A stretch of 64,000 nucleotides of DNA from Siphlonurus alternatus (GCA_949825025.1 OX463785.1:20523971-20587970), one strand, 5' to 3'. Shown: positions 36,077 to 49,050, counted from the stretch's first letter. The notes: generated by a model not told the origin, from the letters alone. Made by a program: numbers and translations.

Positions 36077-39000
36077 TCACATCTCTTTGGTCCAGGCCTC
36101 AGCATCCTTCTCTAACATCTCCTTCGTGAGCGCAGGTCGACGGCTCGCCAGCCTCTCTGCAAACTTTGCAGCCACAGGGTCCGAGGCCAGGGTAGCCACG
36201 GCGATCACCTTGCCGGCTTTCAGGTAGTAGGCCACGAACTTGAGACCTGCCAGGTCACCAACGATCTTCACGTCATCGAACCCGACACCGTAACCTGGAA
36301 CATAATAGTTGGTCCTGTTGTTATAATAACCCGAGATAAAATAAATTACATATATTCTTCGCTATTAAACTCTCCTATTGTATTTTTTCTTCTTATGTTG
36401 CACCATTTTTTATGAAACTAGAGAGAAAAAGATGAAATTACGTCTTTTTTTCTTCTTTTTGAGCATAAAATGTTAGAACTATTGTCTTCATTTCAACCTC
36501 ATTTTGTGTGAAGAGGAAATAATATGTACCTGTTTTAGAGGTAAAAAGATGAAGTATGAATGTATAAGGATGAGTTGAAGACGTAATTTTTCAACTTGGG
36601 AAGGTTTACATTGCAAGGATGATTGGGATTTACGGGAAGTATTGAAAAGGTTATTTTTCGTGACTTTTGAACGCTTGTTAAAATAAATGTATAAATATAA
36701 GTGTAAAAAAGAGATTGTCTCAGGCGGTACTCGAACCCGAATCTTCCCCTTGTAAGTTTGTTTTAAAATAAAAAATAATAAATATTTTTGCAACTTAAAA
36801 CCAAAATAGAAAAATAAAAATAATTTTTGAATGTTGAAATTATTTAAAAAAAATTTAAAGTATAAACCATAAACTTATTATTTTTTATATTTCAGTATTA
36901 ATTAAATTTGTGTTATTTAAATTTACTTTCAAATTATTGTTTATCGAATAATATTTATAAATTTTTAAACTAGCCACAAGAATTGGTAGAGAAAAATAGC
37001 TTTTAATATTTTGGGTTTAAAGATTTTTTCTCAATTATTATAATCCATAGTATATTATATGTATAAGTAATATAAATATGTATAATAATGTCAAATCAAC
37101 TAATGATTTATTTTTCAAATAGGGAGATTTTCAACCTGTGAATTCCTTTCACGATTCAAGAAAATTATTTTATAAAAGTTTCTACCACTCATTGAGGGGC
37201 ATTCATAAAGCACTGTAACCCTCACTTTAACCTCGATTTTTATCCTGGTTTTAAACAGCACCAGGGATAAAAATCGAGGCCAAAGTGGGGGTTAAAGTAC
37301 ATTGTGAATGCCCCTCATAATTATTATTAACATTACCTGCGTATCTGAGGCTCTTTCCGAAGAGGACAGTCCAGTAGAAGGGCGTGGTGCTCAGGTCCTT
37401 GGCAAGCTCCGGCTTGTTCTCCAGACTCGCCACGATGTTCGCGGCCGCCACCTTGCCGTGGTAGTGAGCCACTTGCCAGTGACCGATCGCCACGTCTGAC
37501 AGGTCCGCGCCGTTCAGGTGGAGGGGCGTGGCCGCGATGTCTCCACCAGCGTAGATGCCAGCCACGCTGCTCTGGAGGTGCTGTGGGAGAAGAAACGTTA
37601 GCTCTGGGATATCTTAATGAAGTTTCCACGGCCCCTCAGCTGAGAAAGGTAACCCGAAAATATCTAAATTAATGTGGAATTGTGGATGATGAATATGGTA
37701 CAGTAAAAATTATCATCTAAATTAGTTAAATTAAATTAGTTATCTAAGTTAGTAGTTATCTTTTAATGATTTTTCCAAGGACCCTGAACTGTGAAAATAA
37801 CAATTTATGTTGCAATTGTGGTTAATGTAGTAGCGTTCAAATTAGTATTAATCTTTACTTAAATTTCCAAGTTCCCTCATCTATGAAGGATTAATGTGAA
37901 TAATGGAAGTTGATATTATTATTGTTTTATCAGTCATTCTTTTATTAGAGATTTATGTGTTCTTCAGATAATTTTGAAAGGTAAATATGTGGACCCAGTA
38001 GAGGACCTTGATATAATACTCAATGAATATTCAATTGAAAAGAGAATCACTTTTCCTTTAGCATTTTGAACTGTGTTAGTTTAACAACAACAGGGAATTG
38101 TAGTGGTAAACTCTATTAATTAATAATTTCCCACATAATTATATTAATTTTAGTAAAAAATTACTGCTTTTCTTTTGATGTCACAAAGCTATTTATTGTT
38201 TTCAATATTTTAAGGGTCCCCTAATACACTATAGGCTAATGTCAATTTTAAGCTCGTCAGTCTCACCTTATCCACAACAACGAAGTTTCCCCTTGGCTCC
38301 AATTTAACAACCTCCTTGACCAGACTGGTACACGGGACGGTCCCCAGGCCCAAAATGACGATGTCTGCCAACAATTTAGTCCCGTCGTCCAGCTCCACGC
38401 ACCCCACGGCCCCGGGGTCATCTTCGCGGGCTCGGAAGGCGGCGAGGGCCCGACCGCCGTGCAGGGACATCCCCGCATCCGAGAACAACTTGCCCAGACA
38501 TGCCCCAACCTCACGACCAAGGACCGGCTCAAAGGGCTCTTGGGACAAACCGACTATGGCGATGGATGTCGCTTTACCAGACAGGAACGCTGCTACTTCC
38601 ATACCTGGAACAGATTGAGAATTTTAGTGATGGCTGGTATCCATCTGTCCATAAATTTGCTTCATTTATAAATTTATATTTATATAGTTTATATCCTTGA
38701 CGACATTTTACCCTTTCGGGTGTGGCCAGGTATTTAACCTTGTGTGTAAGAGTTATCTTGTGACCGAGCTGGGGCTTACCAGGCTCCCAGAACCCTTTCC
38801 TGCACTCTTCTGGGCTCGACTACCAGATCTGTGAGGCCTGCAGTATTTGAACTTACAGGGTGGATCACTTTCTTCGGAAATATTCCGAGAGATGGCAGCA
38901 CCGTGATCAATTGCGCCGCCGTATATACAGCACGTGTGCCAGTAGATGGCAGCAGTGTCACTTTTTACAGCGTCACCCCTCCAAGTACTAAACACGCTCG

Positions 39001-42000
39001 ACGTTGCTTAACTTCGGTGATCTAACGAGAACCGGTGCATTCAACGCGACGAGGCTGTGGGCCGTCTAAATGAAATTAGAGTTTATATTATAATTATTAT
39101 GTACGTGCATGGGAATCACGTACTTTCAAGGAGAAATATTCATCATGTTTTAAACTTTTCTTTTTCCCTGATATTTTTATTATTTACTTATTAAATACAA
39201 ATATTTTTATTAACATTATTGTGCCAGAAGTAAAAATTGCGAAAATATAAAGTGCACTAATTTTTAATGTAGTATGACATAATTTTACTATTATAATGTA
39301 AAACAAATAATTTTCATGTTAAATGTTACAAATCCTTTTATTTTATTAAATTTGCGCACATACCTAAGTATAAGTTTTTATTAAAATATTTTTCTAACTG
39401 ATGTACATTAATTATTTATGAAGTTATTGATTTATCAATACTGATGTGAAAGGGTGGACTCTAGACTACAAGATGTAATATCTATTCAGAATTTCAGATC
39501 TAAGTTAAAATAATCATAATAATATAAATATTGCATTTTAAATAATATGATTTTTCTTTCTCGTAACGTTTATTACAAGAAAATGACAATAATAATGATA
39601 AATAAATTCAATTAATAGTTTTAAAATTAAACATATAATTCAAATAATAAATGATTATTAAAAAATAATAAAAAACAAATTGAATACATTAGAAAATAAA
39701 ATAAAAACTTCATATTTTATAGGTACTTATTTCTATAAAATTGTACTGAACCAAATCCATCTGGCTGTTAAAATATAGGTCATATATATTTGACAATAAT
39801 TTAACGATATTAACAACATTTATATATTTACGACTATTAAATTACTATCAACATGTGTTTTCTAGCAATATTTAATGCATTATTAAATTAAAAAATTTAA
39901 TCATTAGTACATTACTTCATTCAAATGATGTATATAATTAATACAAAATGTTTCATTCCCATCAGAGGGCAATATAAATATCATCTGTCGCTTAATTTTC
40001 CTATTTTTAGCACTACCAGGTTTTGCTGCATATATTATTAAACTTTATTTTTTTATGCATGTATATATGTTATGGTAATAACAGGATATGTATAACTTTT
40101 ATATATCATGAATATATAAGAACTTCAAGGTAAATAAGATCCTGAAGCGACGATTAAAACTGAATTTAATTTTATTTTTAGTTCGTTAAAAGCTCACCTA
40201 TGAAGGAATTCCCCAGCATGACGATTCGTTTGCCCACCGCCTCTTTGGCAATTTTGTTGGCGTCATCCACGGAGCGAAGAGGAACTATGTTGCGTAGAGT
40301 CCCACCTGGCATGGAGCGCATCTCTCGGGCACTGCGGAGAGAATTTTGAATTATATTTATTTAATGAAAAATGGAGAGAATGGGGGTTAAAGTGCTTTGT
40401 GAATGCCCCCCATAATATAATAAACCATTAGTAAAAATCTTTTGCACAGAGAATATTCATATTGAAAAATTAGCTATCTGAGCAGAGCGAACTTGATTAC
40501 TCAAGTACGCTCTGATCTGAGACTTTTATATTTGATGTAATCTTCACTTTTATGTAATAAGAAGTACATAAAGATTACATCGAACAACGGCAAAAGTATA
40601 AATACCACATAGCTTACTTTTCAATAACATAAAAAAATATTTATTGAGCATTATAAATCATCACTGAGTTTGATTAAAAAAAAATAATATAAAAAAAATC
40701 ACTGAAATAGTAGAACAAAAATACATGAAAATTTCATTTTTTTTATACAAACCAGTATTCACTGGTTTGGATATTCTTATGACCCTTATATCCCCAGTAC
40801 ATAAGAGTGAAACTCACTCTGATCCGGTGGCCAGGAAGAGAGCGTCGTACTGGATGTCCTCCCCCACACTCAGCTTGGCCATCTTGGTCTCGGCGCTGAG
40901 TGACGTCACAGTTACCCCTAGGAGAACCTCGATGTCGTGAGTCTGTGGAGAATGGTTATAATGAATAACGAGACAGGGGCGTCCAAGCAGGCTTAATTAG
41001 AAAACTTCAAAATCCAAATTTTTTGTTTGTGGTTAGATTTTGAAAATTTCTTCATTTTCGGACTTCTCGGGTCTAATTTAATGGACTTACGGATTTTCAG
41101 CAAGATCGAGCTAAAATTACAAGTTTTGGTTTTGCCAAGTTTGTCGTTTTCGCTGTTTTCAAGTTTAGGGCTTCAAAATCCGGCTTTTTTGTTTGTGATT
41201 AGATTTTGAAAATTCCTTCATTTTCGAACTCCCCGGGTACAATTACATGGACACACGGATTTTCAGCGTGATCGAGCTAAAATTACAAGTTTTGGTTTTG
41301 TCGAGTTTGTCGTTTTCGCTGTTTTGAAGTTTAGGGCTTCAAAATCCGGCTTTTTTGTTTGTGGTAAGATTTTGAAAATTCTATCATTTTCGAACTCCCC
41401 GGGTCCAATTACATGGACTCACGGATTTTCAGCGTGATCGAGCTAAAATTACAAGTTTTGGTTTTGCCAAGTTTGTCGTTTTCGCTGTTTTCAAGTTTAA
41501 GGCTTCAAAATCCTGCTTTTTTGTTTGTGGTTAGATTTTGAAAATGCCTTAATTTTCGAACTCCCCCGGTCCATATACATGGACTCACGGATTTTCAGCG
41601 TGATCGAGCTAAAATTACAAGTTTTGGTTTTGCCAAGTTTGTCGTTTTCGCTGTTTTCAAGTTTAAGACTTCAAAATCCGGCTTTTTTGTTTTTGATTAG
41701 AATTTGAAAATTCCTTCATTTTCGAACTCCCCGGGTCCAATTAAATGGACTCACGGATTTTCAGCAAGATCAAGCTAAAATTACAAGTTTTGGTTTTGTT
41801 ATGTTATGTTTGTTGTTTTCGCTGTTTTCAATTTTAAGGCTTCAAAATCCGGCTTTTTTGTTTGTGGTTAGATTTTGAAAACTCCTTCATTTTCGTGGTG
41901 TATATTCGTCCCTTGTTCGCAATAATGAACTATCTTCCTACCATGATTTCATTGTAATAATGAGCTATCTGCTATTTCAGGTGTGCGCAATTATGAGCTG

Positions 42001-45000
42001 TAAATCAGTACAAAATAAAGCTCAGTTTTGCTCTCACCTGAAATAACAGATAGCAGATGGCTCATTATTCCGGACGAGAATATGTCAATTAAATATGAAT
42101 TAAAGTAAAAATTTCTAAAAAAAAAAAACAAAAATAGATTCTTTAAAATTTATCTAGTCCATATTCATAACCAGAGTGAATAATAATAAAATTTAAATAT
42201 GTATGCAAGGATGAGGTGAATGATTTTCAATGCCATCTTCAATGTTAAAACTAATTATACCTTGATTTTTTCCCCTTGAATTTAATTTTAATTTATTCTT
42301 AATGATTTTAAGGCCATAAAAATATGTGATTTACAGAAAACTGTCGAATAAACATATCATCAATCAAAATGTTCTAAAAATTGCCATAAAATGGCTAACT
42401 GAATGCGAGGTTTCACCTTGTAGAAGTCTGCGGTTCTGAGGGCCAGTTTATCGGCCGTCATGTCCATTGCCTTGCTGAGCTTGGGACGATCGTAGGGAAG
42501 GTGAGCCTCCTTGCAGACCAACACCACGCGGCCCGTGAAGCCGTTCTGTCGTAGCGCCTCCACGCAAGTGGCGCCAGCAGCACCTGGTGGCAGGAGGGAC
42601 AATTAGAAGATGCATATTGTCACCCAACGACTATATAGTTTTTGGTTGTCACTTGTGTTAAAAATGGTTGTTTGAATTTTTTGTTAATTTTATATTTTAT
42701 TGTCTGTAAGCTATCGCTATCGTAATCCAAGTAGCATACAAAGTGGTTGAAATAAAGAAATTGTTTAAAGAAAATAACATGAATAAAAACAGAAAAAAAC
42801 ATTTTCGTATAACTTTAAAAATTCATAATATGGAGTGCAATAAAGTGAATAAATAAAATAAAAAAAAAATTCAATACACGAGGAATGAATAATAAATATT
42901 ATGATTACAGAATCTTATCAAAATAACGATCAATTTATTGATGGCGCTAATAAAATAAACGATGTAGTTAAAAATTTTAAGTGTTTTTAAAAATTTATAT
43001 TATATATTTTTAAACCTTATGGTTCCACTAAACTCTATGACATCATAATCAAAACATTAAAAAACGCAAGCAAACGTATTGAAATGACAATTACGTATCA
43101 GCGTGCTTCATCCAGATTTTGATATAACATTTTAATGTTCTGAAAAAAAGATTATATCATTTACTGCAATACAAAACATGCTTTCATGTCCAATGACTCA
43201 CCTCCCCCCACGACGAGCACCGTCTTGTTGTTGTTGGGGTCCTTCCTGGACATGGCCCGCACCCTCTTGTTCTTCTCGAGGTCGCCCCTCCTGGCCCTCA
43301 CTCGCACGTCACCACCCTCCACCTTGACCTGGTAGCACGGCAGACTGTCCAGACCAGGGAAATCCTCGATGTCACCTGGCGAGGGAGGTTATTAGTAGGG
43401 AGAAATAATTTTGTCAATTAATAAATTAATAGTTTTTGATAATTTTAATGTTGTCGGGGGGCGGCCGGGGCTCAAGTGGTTCAAATGATATGCAATAAAA
43501 AGGTGTGCTACTTAACGAACAAAACTAATACATGGTATTGTCAATACTACATCATGACTCACACTAATTCACTAAATAATTATGAGAAGTGATTACTTTT
43601 TGTTCTGTGCACTCGTACGATCTCTCATAATTTCTCCCTCTCTCTCTAAAACTAAGCACTACGCACTCGCCTTAGTGCAGATGCCTTAACTTTAACTAGT
43701 GAGCATGTGAACACTTTGACCCTAACTAGTGCGAACACTGACCCTAGCTAGTGCGGACACTTTGACCCTAGCTAGTGCGGACACTCACCAGTCTTGATGT
43801 TGAAGCAAGCCCCGTGCCACGGACATCTGACGCGTCCCTCGCCCAACACCCCCGTCACGAGTGGTGCTCCGTAGTGCGAACATTTGGTGCCGATGGCGGA
43901 AAGAACACCACCCTGGCGAACTAATAGCACCTTCTGGTCCTCCGTCAGGTCAACCACCTTCATCCTGAGGACCAAAGTAGGGTCATTATGTGAACCAAAG
44001 GCTTCTACTAGAAGGATTTGATGTTCACTAATCTTTCATCAATGAAGAGTGCCTTGTAATGTTATATTTATGTATTATTTAAAAGTTTTATATTTCTATG
44101 TAGAGCATATAACATTTTTACAACATATTTGTAACAATATAGCATGCCAAGGTATTTTACGAAATCAATTTTTACCAAGTAAATTTTGATTAAACATTTT
44201 TATAAAATATTTCTAGCGGAGCCCTAGTTAAAAAATTACGTGTTGAACTCATCTTTTACACGTCTAAACCTAATTTTTTTTACCTCTAAAACACATCTTA
44301 TTTTCCTCTTCGCTCAAAGTGGATGAAATGAGGACAATATTTCTAACATTATGTTCAAGAAGAGGAAAAAAGACGTAATCTCGTCGTTTTCACCTCTTTT
44401 TTCCTCTAAAATGGTGCAAAATAAGAGAAGAAAAGACGAGAGGAGAGTTTAATAGCGAAGAAAAGCTGAAATTTATTTCAAAGCGGGAGGTATTTCTTGC
44501 TTGTTTTCCCCACCTCCCTTATAACATCACTCAACAGGTAAGAAATAATTAAGGAGGGATTTGAGTTGTTTGCGGAAACCCCTCCCCAGATAACATTAAT
44601 CCCCAATTCTTTTAATTTATCACTGAACCCCTCCCGACTTATTTTCACGGTCCTTGTCTGCCACTCACTCGTTGTCCTTGATGTCGGAGTCTTTGCAGAC
44701 GATGCCCTCCACAAAATCGTCCTGGTCGTCCCCCCCAGCACGATGTTTGCAGCTTGATAGGCCCATCGTGGAGTCCTGCAGGACAAGACAAGATTTGTTA
44801 TATTAAAATATAACAATGTGTTATATGAAGCGTCAATGTTAGTATTTGAAGTATCGAATTTAATTATAATTTTATGTACAGATGTAGTCATGGATGTGGG
44901 CACTGGGAGTTTTGTTTCACTCTTTATGAGTGAAATAACATAATATTACATTATATTGTTAATTTTTACCAATATAATTTATTCTGAATATTTGTTAATT

Positions 45001-45764
45001 GCGATAAGAGATCAAGTAAGGTCAACATAAATATCAATCCTTCTTAAAAATGGATTATGAACTGTTTGATTAAATGGAACTCCCTTATATAGTAGCGCAA
45101 AATGCATAACATATTTTTACGAATGGAGAAGAAATTGCGAAATAAATTATAATTTTGTGGTTTCTTTATTAATTATGAAGAATCTAATTATAAATAATCA
45201 AGTATATAATGAACATTTTTATCTATTTTTAAACCAAATTCAAAACATTATTACCGTAATTATTTTTTTTATTCTGTAGCTAAAAAAAAGCTATATTTTA
45301 GTTTTATATTTTTTTTTTTATTAGAAGTAGTTAAGTTAAATGTACAAACATAATTTTAAATTATTGGACGTTGATGGAATTACAAATGGGAGTCAACATA
45401 TTAAAAAAACAAGTAAATTGATTCATTGGATTTCTCAATATTATATAATTATGCTCTCATGTTAGTAAATAATTAATCAAGAGGGTGGAGTTGAAATATT
45501 GTGCCCCATGATTAATTAATAATTAATAACAATTTTCGAATTTACATTAATGTTTTATATTGATGAATATTGATGAATAAATTGGTGCCAATTATGCATT
45601 TTTGTACTGCTATGGATATACCTGAAAACAAGAAATTAATGAATCTTAACAATAACACTTAAATAATTACAGAAAAAGCATCATAAAATCAACAACTAAT
45701 TATTATTATATATCTTCCATGTCTAGCATAGTAAAATATAACAGTAAGCCATACTTACAGCCAT
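36077..45764 (-). CDS. AIFM3: AIFM3-type Rieske/FAD oxidoreductase
   Basis: Ten exons: 45764-45759, 44775-44669, 43964-43789, 43375-43202, 42583-42417, 40942-40818, 40331-40198, 38604-38267, 37580-37337 and 36294-36077 (1,689 nt, 562 aa). This is an orthologue of apoptosis-inducing factor 3, an NAD(P)H-linked flavoprotein with an N-terminal Rieske [2Fe-2S] domain. The Rieske ligands are Cys66-x-His68 and Cys85-x2-His88 (TKCSHYGAPL, VRCPWHGACFN). The FAD-binding motif is VVGGGAAG (151-158), the second dinucleotide motif is GNSFIG (292-297), and the second FAD contact block is GIYAGGD (417-423). RPKLSK and FGKSLRYAGYG are further family blocks. Length is near the vertebrate protein's roughly 600 aa. 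Exon 1 codes only Met-Ala. A second Met-Gly (MGLSSCKH) follows at codon 6, so a myristoylated alternative start cannot be excluded. Exons are far richer in GC than introns. Introns carry MITEs, a 5S SINE and a 166-bp tandem repeat. Confidence 0.92.
36351..36598 (-). repeat. Dispersed ~230-bp repeat, family C, copy 4
   Basis: TTCGCTATTAAACTCTCCTA, GAGCATAAAATGTTAGAACT, GTGAAGAGGAAATAATATGT and TTGAAGACGTAATTTTTCAA match the copies at 30165, 32773 and, in reverse, 44222. It lies in the last AIFM3 intron. Confidence 0.65.
37192..37319. mobile_element. 125-bp hairpin MITE (GAGGGGCATTCA ends)
   Basis: ATTGAGGGGCATTCATAAAG and its near-complement ACATTGTGAATGCCCCTCATAAT flank arms with AACCTCGATTTTTATCC / GGGATAAAAATCGAGG. 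It lies in the last AIFM3 intron, about 12 bases past the exon 9 donor. A half copy (GGGGGTTAAAGTGCTTTGTG, AATGCCCCC) lies at 40383-40416 beside the exon 7 acceptor. Confidence 0.8.
38750..39066 (-). mobile_element. 5S-rRNA-derived SINE, nearly full head
   Basis: Read on minus, the head runs GACGGCCCACAGCCTCGTCG, CGTTGAATGCACCGGTTCTCG, GATCACCGAAGTTAAGCAAC, TTTAGTACTTGGAGGGGTGAC. This is a recognisable 5S rRNA 5' three-quarters including box A and box C of the internal promoter. It then departs into an unrelated body with two TGCCATCT blocks. Some bases differ from any functional 5S gene, so it is a SINE head or 5S pseudogene. It lies in AIFM3 intron 7. Confidence 0.7.
41005..41893. repeat. 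166-bp tandem repeat, ~5.3 copies
   Basis: CTTCAAAATCC recurs at 41005, 41171, 41337, 41503, 41669 and 41840: period 166, with 171 for the last step because of a TTATG slip. Each unit contains GATTTTGAAAAT, TTTTCGAACTCCCCGGGTCC, ACGGATTTTCAGC and GCTAAAATTACAAGTTTTGG. Units differ by a few substitutions. It lies in AIFM3 intron 5. Short frames inside it are not genes. Confidence 0.9.
41904..42080. mobile_element. Palindromic MITE (TCGTCCGGAATAATG type), copy 1
   Basis: Inverted arms: AATAATGAGCTATCTGCTAT with TTTCAGGTG, and CACCTGAAATAACAGATAGC; outer ends TTCGTCC and CGGACGAGAA. It immediately follows the 166-bp tandem array. A second copy is at 49201-49404. Confidence 0.75.
44222..44466 (+). 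repeat. Dispersed ~230-bp repeat, family C, copy 5
   Basis: In the + sense: TCTTTTACACGTCTAAACCT, ACCTCTAAAACACATCTTAT, CTCTTCGCTCAAAGTGGATG, TTCCTCTAAAATGGTGCAAA, AGAGTTTAATAGCGAAG. It lies in AIFM3 intron 2. Confidence 0.65.
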
Positions 45765-47350
45765 TATGATCGGTTCAATGCAGCAGAGAGAACTGATTTG
45801 GTAGAGGCGAGGCGAAGCCGCAAGTTATATAATTAAATATTAACTTCCGTTATCCGTGTGACGTCACACGTAAACAAAAATGTGGTCGGGCAGGTTTGGA
45901 AGTGGCGGGAAAATTTAAAGAGCGGTGAATGAAGAGAATAAACAAGACGGTCACTTTGTTATGATAATTATCGAGTTAATTACACATTTATCATGGTGGC
46001 ATAAACACTCGGCACATGTTGCAAGATATAGGAATAGAATTTTACTCTTTGGATTTAGAAACTGAGCATAATAAAAGTACAACATTTATTAACGTATTTA
46101 ATGAATTATATATATATATATATATATAGGGAGTTCCAAGACAGAAAATTAACAAAGATTTCAGAATATCAAAAGTTTCTCACATTAACTTAAGGAGCAA
46201 CTAATTAAATTTTGTATAGTATAATTGTTAAAATTCTAGTTGCCATTTATTTTCAAATTAAATATTTAGTTTTAATGACTAATTACAATATTTTTAATTT
46301 CATTAATATTTTTGTTGCATTAATAATATTTAAATTTGTAATTAAATTAATTCATTTTTTTTTTTTCCAAGTGCATGTTATATCTCAAATTACTTTTTTT
46401 ATAAATATAGTATTGAATGTTAGCAATAACTCTAACATACGTTAAATACAAATTATGGTAGACATGTGTGTCTGACCTTCAAAAAATTAACTACCGCAAT
46501 ATATAATCAACTTTTAAGTACATAAATCTTAATGATAGTTCAAAAAAATAGAACGAAATAGAGTACATTAAAAATTACGTATGCCTTTAAGTAAAAAAAA
46601 AAAATCATATTCTTTTATTAGGGAGTTTTATTCAATATTGCAAATTAATAATTTAAATACCAATTGAGATTAAAACACTTGATTTCCTTTTTATCAATTT
46701 TGTGTTATCAGTTGCAATGATTTGTCATCAGACACGTAAGACACGTACCTTGATATCAATCTTTTTAGTTCATTAGAATCAATATTAGTATAGCATAGAC
46801 AATAAAATAGTTTATTTTTTAGTGATGGACGTTACAAAAATATTAGTTTATATAAGAAATCTCATGAACGTAATTATCCACATCTATAGATATTCGAATG
46901 TCATAATATAAGGTAGATAGAGAAATGCTGTTTTACTTGCAATAATTTAAGACAAGAATATATGATGTTTTCCACTAGAATGGCTTATAGATATAAAGTG
47001 TTATTATTTTCTATGAACTGCATGAATATAGAAAATTTTAAGATTATTAAAACCCCTTCGGTAAAAATTAATGACAATTCCCTAAAAATATCCCTCTATA
47101 ATACTAAATGATATTATAGATAATGCATATAAACCCATTTACACATTGAGTGCATCATATAACGTTTATAAAAAATGGGTAGGAGTATAAAATTAACTGT
47201 ACCGTATGTCATATAATAAACTACAGAGGAAATATTAACTACAATGTTATAATTAGTATCATAATATAAAAACATAATTCTGTTTATTTTTTACTTCATT
47301 TTACATGAATGACAACAATGTAATTCAGTAGTAATGACAAATGCACTTAC

Positions 47351-47505
47351 CGTGTGTGGAGATTTGTTACCGCTGCGTTGACCGCTAGCACCTCTGGAAT
47401 GCACACGCACTGTGCGAGCTAACGGCACCAAATTGACGATGATACAAAAACCCGCGGCCCACTGATAGTAGTTTGAAGAGTACCGTAGAGATAGCAGCAC
47501 TTACC
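47351..47505 (-). other. Candidate non-coding first exon(s) upstream of AIFM3
   Basis: A GC-richer patch with CpGs in an AT-rich setting. On the minus strand it ends in two good donors: CCAACCTG|GTAAGTGC (47505/47504) and CACACACG|GTAAGTGC (47351/47350). Frames are short. It lies 1.6-1.7 kb upstream of the AIFM3 coding start on the same strand, so a 5' untranslated exon or alternative promoter is the simplest reading. It could equally belong to an unrelated transcript. Confidence 0.25.
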
Positions 47506-47746
47506 AGGTTGGAGAAGTTGTTGAATAAAATTATTTTCTTTGAAATTATTAAAGCAACCACTTTTTGTTACATCGGCATTTAAGATTTAAAAAATTGAAT
47601 ACTTAATTATTAACTTTAATTTTTTTATAAGAAAAATTTATTATTATTTTGTTTTTAATTTAAGTATTATTTTAAATTGCTGCAAAAAGATTAAAACCAT
47701 TAAGTGTAATTAAAACGTAAGCCAATTTAAATAACTTCTAACTAAC

Positions 47747-47889
47747 CACTTTCAATAATAATTTAAAAATAGCTCTGGGACTCAAAATAAAGAAGAAAAA
47801 AATCTGAAAAAATTCAGAGTATTATACCATAGAAAAATATACCCTCTATTCATTTCTGCAATAAAATAATTTCATGCGTTTTGTCCATT
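47747..47889. mobile_element. Half copy of MITE family B
   Basis: Only the right arm is present: ACTTTCAATAATAATTTAAA, AATCTGAAAAAATTCAGAGT, CCCTCTATTCATTTCTGCAA, TTTCATGCGTTTTGTCCATT. Confidence 0.7.
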
Positions 47890-49050
47890 TATGAATTCTA
47901 CAGTATATAACACATTATAGTGATAAAACAGCAACAAATTAAAAACAATGAAGAACTGGAAATTGAAAATGATTATTTTTTTTTTCCTCAGTTTATATAC
48001 TTAATTATTATTCCTATAATATTAACAGTAAGTCAATTAACTATTCATGATGCATTGAAAATATATTTCAAATTACTCCTGTTGTATAAGGCAGAGCATG
48101 GAATATAACAAATAATAATCGTAATTCTTACTTTATGTACAATTTTTTTTATATTTTCAATTTTAGCTTATATTTTTACACTAGCAGGAAGGTTGAAAAA
48201 AAAAAACACGATCGTCATATTTCAGCACTAAGTCACGGAGCATGTGTGTGATATTGGCACTTTGCGAAGAATGGTCTGGAAAACTACCAGAGGAGAATTT
48301 CAGTCTATCATATAAAACGGTAGACCACATGTGCTAGTGAGAATATAATACCGTTACTTGAACATTATTATCTGCTTATAAAATGAAAATAATATATCAT
48401 TAGTTTTATTGCTTTAAGGTAATTTTTAAAAGAATATTTACTTATATATAGATTAACCTCAGTTAATTTTGATCTAGGATATGACCACCTTGATTTTAAG
48501 TGCATTAGGGCTGTTTCACAAAATATCGCATTATTTCGTAGCACATAGCATAATAATTAAGAATTGTGATCAGGTGTAGCCGCTCACACAGTTTCGTATC
48601 GTATGCCTTCGTATGATAAGAAATTTAGAAGAAGTTCTAAATAACAAACAATCGTAGAAATACAAGTCTGTGTGCGATCAGCCTTAAGGGTTCAAAAATT
48701 TATTAAAAAATAGCATTATGAAAACTCGAGGTCCCATATCTAAATATACAGTAAAATTTTTCATGAAGGTCTTCCATTGGAAAATTAATAAAATGAACTT
48801 TAGCTTATTGTTTGTTTTAACCCCCTTCGCTTCTTAAGGACTCCAGCCTTCTTTAAAAGTGATCCCCATCGTACGTTTACTGTACTTAAAACCCGGGTTT
48901 GTTCCCTCTACTGATGGCCTCATAAACTTGTAATGTCTTGGACGTGTGACTTTAAAGACGAAAGGACAAGATGGAGAACAATTTCAGTTTAGCAAGCTGA
49001 GTAGAATGGAAATCCTGCATGAATTTTTTAATTGCAAATTTGAATAGAAG

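Noticed and set aside
36715..36750. GGTACTCGAACCCGAATCTT, a box-B-like block in the last AIFM3 intron.
   Set aside because: No box A or tRNA fold on the proper side; too short to call a SINE.
37308..38700. Frames on + and in other minus frames across the AIFM3 exons.
   Set aside because: They are shadows of GC-rich AIFM3 exons, whose own frame gives a full family match.
38990..39066. A functional 5S rRNA gene on the minus strand.
   Set aside because: The 3' quarter is replaced by unrelated sequence and several positions are changed; other copies with the same head are dispersed.
41027..41707. Two 60-codon frames starting MWLDFEN.
   Set aside because: They are the same frame in successive units of the 166-bp tandem repeat, within an AIFM3 intron.
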